Source: JBAZKK01 sp964456925 (GTDB lineage: Bacteria > Omnitrophota > Gorgyraeia > Gygaellales > Profunditerraquicolaceae). Taken from it: a stretch of 32,719 nt of DNA. Below, piece after piece: positions 30,396-32,719 of this stretch; positions within the stretch are counted from its first letter, which is position 1, and every line of letters begins with the position of its first letter. Position numbers and translations under genes: made by a program. Where the stretch lies: NCBI GenBank assembly GCA_964456925.1, contig CAYWCX010000007.1, positions 1-32,719 of the forward strand. The letters are read 5' to 3'. The notes beneath the pieces are model-generated. The model did not search any database. It was not told the DNA's origin and saw only the letters and a list, made by a program, of their open reading frames with translations.

Positions 30396-31647
30396 ATTCT
30401 AATGTCTCTCCTTTCGCATAAATCCAATTTGCTTCGGCAAACAGGGCATTGCCTAAAGCATCTAAGTAATCCTTTTTGGCTTTCACTAAATCATTCTCGA
30501 TGATAATCCAGTTATCGAATGCAATAAAGCCCGTTGAGTATTGCGCCTCTGCTATTTTAGAACGTTCGTCTGCCGCCTCCAGAGATTTACGTTGCACTTG
30601 GACTGTTTCCAGGGCATCCTGTAAAGCCGCCCAGTACTGCTCGAGAGCGACGATAATGCCGTCCCTGGTGCTTCTTTCATCGGCCTCCAATTGATTATAG
30701 GCAGCTTTTGCTTTAGATACCTCGGCCAGCCGCAAACCCCCTTCAAATATCGGCATCGTCAAACCCAATCCTAAATTCCAATTGTCATTTTCCGGCGGCC
30801 AGTGCGCACTTTTCTTATTGGCTCCGGCACTGCCGGAAAGCGCGGGAGCAAAATCGGCATAAGCGGATTTAATATCAAAGGCTGCGGCATTTCTCTTCGC
30901 GAGGGCCTGCAGCAAAGAAGGGTTATTTTTGGCTAATGCCTCCAAATCCGGTCTTTCTTTAGCGCTATCGCCCACTACAAAATCTCCCTTTACCGACATC
31001 GGCTTAAATTCCCGGCGGCCCATTTCTTTAGTCAACTGCCGCCTGGCCAATTCTACATCGCGTTTTGTCTGGGCAAGCTCAAAACTTGCCTGGGCCATAT
31101 TTGCCTCTGCCGTAAGTTGCGCGCCTTTGTGTTCTAAGCCGGATTCATAACGCAGGGTTATCAACATCAGGTTGTCTCTCCTGATTTTTAAAATTTCTTC
31201 TGCCACTTGTATTAATTCCTGCGCTTTTAAGAGATTTATGAAGGCGGTGCGTAAATTCAGTCTCACCTCGGAGGAGATAAAACGGTAATTCTGCTCGGCG
31301 GCCCGGATATTTTCTTTAGCGGCATTCACCTTATTCAGGGTCTTAAAGCCGTCAAAGACTAACTGTGAGCCGGTGACGCCGTAGGTGTAAGTATCGGTAG
31401 TAACCTTGTCTGCGCTCGCGGTGGAGGCATCCAGATTAGCGTCGATTTGCGGATAGAGGGCGCTGGCAGTGATGGATTTTTCCGCTTTCTGCTGGTTGAG
31501 ACTCTCTACCGCAGAAATCAAATCGGGGTGGTTCTTCTTTGCCTCGGCAAGGCAATCCTGCCAGGTCAGGATTTCTTCGGCTTTGGCCTGCGGTATGAGA
31601 AAATAGAAAAAGCAGAAAATTAAAGAGAAAAAAATGAGTTTTTTCAT
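30382..31647 (-). CDS. tolC: TolC-family outer-membrane efflux channel
   Basis: 421 aa. The signal peptide (1-23, ending QAKAEE) is followed by two outer-membrane efflux protein repeats rich in long helices, about 30-210 and 225-415. YTYGVTGSQLVFDGFKTLN and LGLGLTMPIFEGGLRLAEV are the typical strand-turn segments (Q-L-F-D-G and P-I-F-E-G-G) of each half. It would form the trimeric exit duct for the MacAB pump. Its ATG shares one nucleotide with the stop of the AbrB gene (TAATG), and its end overlaps the adaptor gene. Confidence 0.94.
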   Translation of the reverse strand: MKKLIFFSLIFCFFYFLIPQAKAEEILTWQDCLAEAKKNHPDLISAVESLNQQKAEKSITASALYPQIDANLDASTASADKVTTDTYTYGVTGSQLVFDGFKTLNKVNAAKENIRAAEQNYRFISSEVRLNLRTAFINLLKAQELIQVAEEILKIRRDNLMLITLRYESGLEHKGAQLTAEANMAQASFELAQTKRDVELARRQLTKEMGRREFKPMSVKGDFVVGDSAKERPDLEALAKNNPSLLQALAKRNAAAFDIKSAYADFAPALSGSAGANKKSAHWPPENDNWNLGLGLTMPIFEGGLRLAEVSKAKAAYNQLEADERSTRDGIIVALEQYWAALQDALETVQVQRKSLEAADERSKIAEAQYSTGFIAFDNWIIIENDLVKAKKDYLDALGNALFAEANWIYAKGETLEYAQK

Positions 31648-31880
31648 TATTTGGCTTTTTCTTCTTTAATCTTTGCCAGCATTTCACTCATATGGCTGAG
31701 GAATTCATTTAAGCGGTCCGCCGGGATAAGACCGATAGGCCCTTCCGGCTTCGCAATGACAATAAGCTTATCACTACTTTTAATATGATATAACTTTCGC
31801 ACTTCCGCCGGTATTACAACCTGCCCTCGCTCTCCGACCGTTACCGTCCCGTATACCTTCGGTCCCTGGAATTTAAGCAT
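31647..31880 (-). CDS. AbrB/SpoVT-family transcription regulator
   Basis: 77 aa. The swapped-hairpin AbrB DNA-binding domain is visible as VYGTVTVGERGQVVIPAEVRKLYHIKSSDKLIV, followed by a short helical tail. ATG 31880 is preferred because AGGAGG ends 7 nt upstream; the ATG two codons earlier (31886) would stand only 1 nt from it. As first gene of the TolC-MacA-MacB operon it probably controls that operon, including itself. The AT-rich 60 nt between promoter and ATG may hold its binding site. Confidence 0.9.
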   Translation of the reverse strand: MLKFQGPKVYGTVTVGERGQVVIPAEVRKLYHIKSSDKLIVIAKPEGPIGLIPADRLNEFLSHMSEMLAKIKEEKAK

Positions 31881-31943
31881 TTCCATGCCTCCTTTTATGA
31901 CACGTAATTTATGAATAATATGTTTTATATGATTTACATAAAA

Positions 31944-31972
31944 AGTATAACTAATTATATTAACTTTGTCAA
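31944..31972 (-). promoter_or_regulatory. Promoter of the abrB-tolC-macA-macB operon
   Basis: TTGACA (31972-31967), 17 nt, TATACT (31949-31944) on the minus strand, close to consensus. The leader of about 57 nt is very AT-rich and contains related TTTATG/CATAAA inverted half-sites, possible contacts for an AbrB-like protein. Confidence 0.85.
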
Positions 31973-32016
31973 GGTCATTTTATGCTTCCTGCGAAATTTT
32001 TTGCCCCCCAAAAGCA

Positions 32017-32046
32017 AATAGCCCTATTGGTACCAATAGGGCTATT
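32017..32046 (-). terminator. Terminator-like perfect palindrome after the membrane/coiled-coil gene
   Basis: A 30-nt perfect palindrome centred on GGTACC, with arms AATAGCCCTATTGG. On the minus strand it is followed by TTTGCTTTTG. It lies 37 nt past the stop at 32084 and just upstream of the abrB promoter. Confidence 0.75.
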
Positions 32047-32083
32047 CTAAGATTGGCTCTCCTTCGTGGACGAACGCGGTTGG

Positions 32084-32515
32084 TTAAACTCCCCTCTTAT
32101 ATTTGCTCAAGATAATATGAAGCATTTCTCGCACATCCTGTTTCATTTGGTCCATGTCACTACGAAGTTGCTTGCTGATAATTCTTTCTACTTCTGCCTG
32201 TGTAGCAGTAAGTTTAAGAAGTTCTTCCTGTTTTTTGATGCGTTCGGCTGTTTCCCTCTTTAACTCCACCCATCTGCGCCAGGCGAAGATAGTTAAAGTG
32301 ATACTTAAAGTTAAAAGACCAATAATGATTTCATCAACATAAATTATCTTATTAGGATGCTTTTGCAGGAATTTTACAATTACTATAAACACATCGAAGA
32401 AATATGAAAGGACAAGTACAAGAACAGTAACGGCGATAACTAAAACCAAGTCCCTAACCGCCCTGGAAGGCCGGAGCTCTATATTCTTATTTTTGGTTTC
32501 TTGTGCGTCAGCCAT
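32084..32515 (-). CDS. Membrane protein with coiled-coil tail (stand-alone sensor-anchor-like), function unknown
   Basis: 143 aa. Two membrane spans (about 20-42 and 58-79) are followed by RRWVELKRETAERIKKQEEL, then a long amphipathic helix to the C-terminus. The layout of two spans, a WRRW-x-E-L stretch and a coil resembles the N-terminal anchor of some sensor kinases and diguanylate cyclases, but no output domain follows before the stop. It could be a truncated sensor, a scaffold, or a small signalling partner. The unit is framed by terminator hairpins on both sides. GAGGG lies 9 nt before the ATG. Confidence 0.75.
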   Translation of the reverse strand: MADAQETKNKNIELRPSRAVRDLVLVIAVTVLVLVLSYFFDVFIVIVKFLQKHPNKIIYVDEIIIGLLTLSITLTIFAWRRWVELKRETAERIKKQEELLKLTATQAEVERIISKQLRSDMDQMKQDVREMLHIILSKYKRGV

Positions 32516-32562
32516 CTTTTGTTTCCCTCATCCTGACCACAGTGTTTCTAGCGGGTAAACAA

Positions 32563-32595
32563 AACCCTCTACACTATATTTTAGCACAGAGGGTT
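32563..32595. repeat. Inverted repeat of the AACCCTCT hairpin family
   Basis: AACCCTCT (32563-32570) and AGAGGGTT (32588-32595) with a 17-nt interior. It sits about 50 nt upstream of the membrane/coiled-coil gene, and is close in sequence to the terminator at 26893-26924. It could be a terminator for genes to the right or part of the leader. Confidence 0.55.
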
Positions 32596-32616
32596 AAGAA
32601 GTCAATTATTCCCCCG

Positions 32617-32635
32617 CACTTGCCTGCGGCAAGTG
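32617..32635. repeat. Compact hairpin CACTTGCC-TGC-GGCAAGTG
   Basis: A perfect 8-bp inverted repeat with a 3-nt loop and no U-tract. It lies in the 204-nt region between the last gene and the right edge, where no coding frame was found. Confidence 0.6.
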
Positions 32636-32667
32636 TAAACTCAGACTCTTCTTGTCCTCGCTCCTCC

Positions 32668-32717
32668 GTAAATTTTGGCAAAAAAAATGGCACCCCTAAC
32701 TGGGTGCCAAAATTTAC
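32668..32717 (-). terminator. Terminator for a gene beyond the right edge, with alternative pairing
   Basis: On the minus strand TGGCACCC pairs with GGGTGCCA (arms 32702-32709 and 32688-32695) and is followed by eight Us, a standard terminator. In addition GTAAATTTTGGCA (32668-32680) is an exact reverse complement of 32705-32717. That longer 13-bp pairing shares the 32705-32709 bases, so only one of the two structures can form at a time. Confidence 0.75.
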
Positions 32718-32719
32718 TC

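Overview
The window looks like a contig piece from an uncultured, anaerobic, Gram-negative bacterium. Gene order and protein style fit Candidatus Omnitrophota or a neighbouring lineage, but this is an inference from sequence style and no 16S gene is present. An outer membrane is indicated by a TolC-type channel, a MacA-like adaptor and several lipoproteins. An anaerobic, ion-gradient energy metabolism is indicated by a complete Rnf complex. Genes are densely packed, often with 1-14 nt overlaps, and almost all lie on the minus strand; only an FtsH-like protease and a lipoprotein lie on the plus strand.

Right to left along the minus strand, the layout is as follows. (1) 32.7-31.9 kb: a small membrane/coiled-coil protein flanked by terminators. 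(2) 31.9-27.5 kb: an export operon of an AbrB-type regulator, a TolC-like channel, a MacA-like adaptor and MacB. (3) 27.3-27.0 kb: a DUF3568 lipoprotein. (4) 26.8-25.2 kb: a DUF134 regulator, an ArsP-like permease and a mini-thioredoxin. (5) 25.1-24.8 kb: a one-repeat UPF0016/Gdt1 transporter. (6) 24.7-18.0 kb: tRNA-Thr(CGU), an MFS transporter, rnfCGDEAB and purN. (7) 15.5-18.0 kb on the plus strand: a divergent FtsH and a lipoprotein, convergent with purN. (8) 15.3-13.6 kb: eno, ftsB and initiator tRNA-fMet. (9) 13.5-11.4 kb: an azoreductase broken by an in-frame TAG, a DUF1622 membrane protein, a secreted jelly-roll-like protein and a chagasin-family protease inhibitor. (10) 11.3-8.3 kb: a GAF-GAF-PAS-PAS-GGDEF-HD-GYP c-di-GMP protein. 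(11) 8.1 kb to the left edge: a purine operon of purB, purL, a LOG-family gene, purF, purM, a secreted zinc-ribbon protein and purD (cut by the edge).

The purine genes cover PurF, PurD, PurN, PurL, PurM and PurB. PurL is the short form that needs separate PurS and PurQ, which are not in the window. purN sits at the end of the rnf operon instead of with the other pur genes. Strong sigma70-like promoters (TTGACx, 16-18 nt, TATAAT-like) can be read upstream of ten transcription units, and most units end in hairpin-plus-U-tract terminators.

The points most worth a second look are: the single nonsense codon in azoR; the hairpin-rich purB-purL gap; the promoter-then-terminator leader of the c-di-GMP gene; the secreted zinc-ribbon protein inside the pur operon; the FtsH without a periplasmic domain; the MacA-like adaptor with almost no hairpin; the initiator tRNA with A29-U41; and two mutually exclusive hairpins at the right edge.
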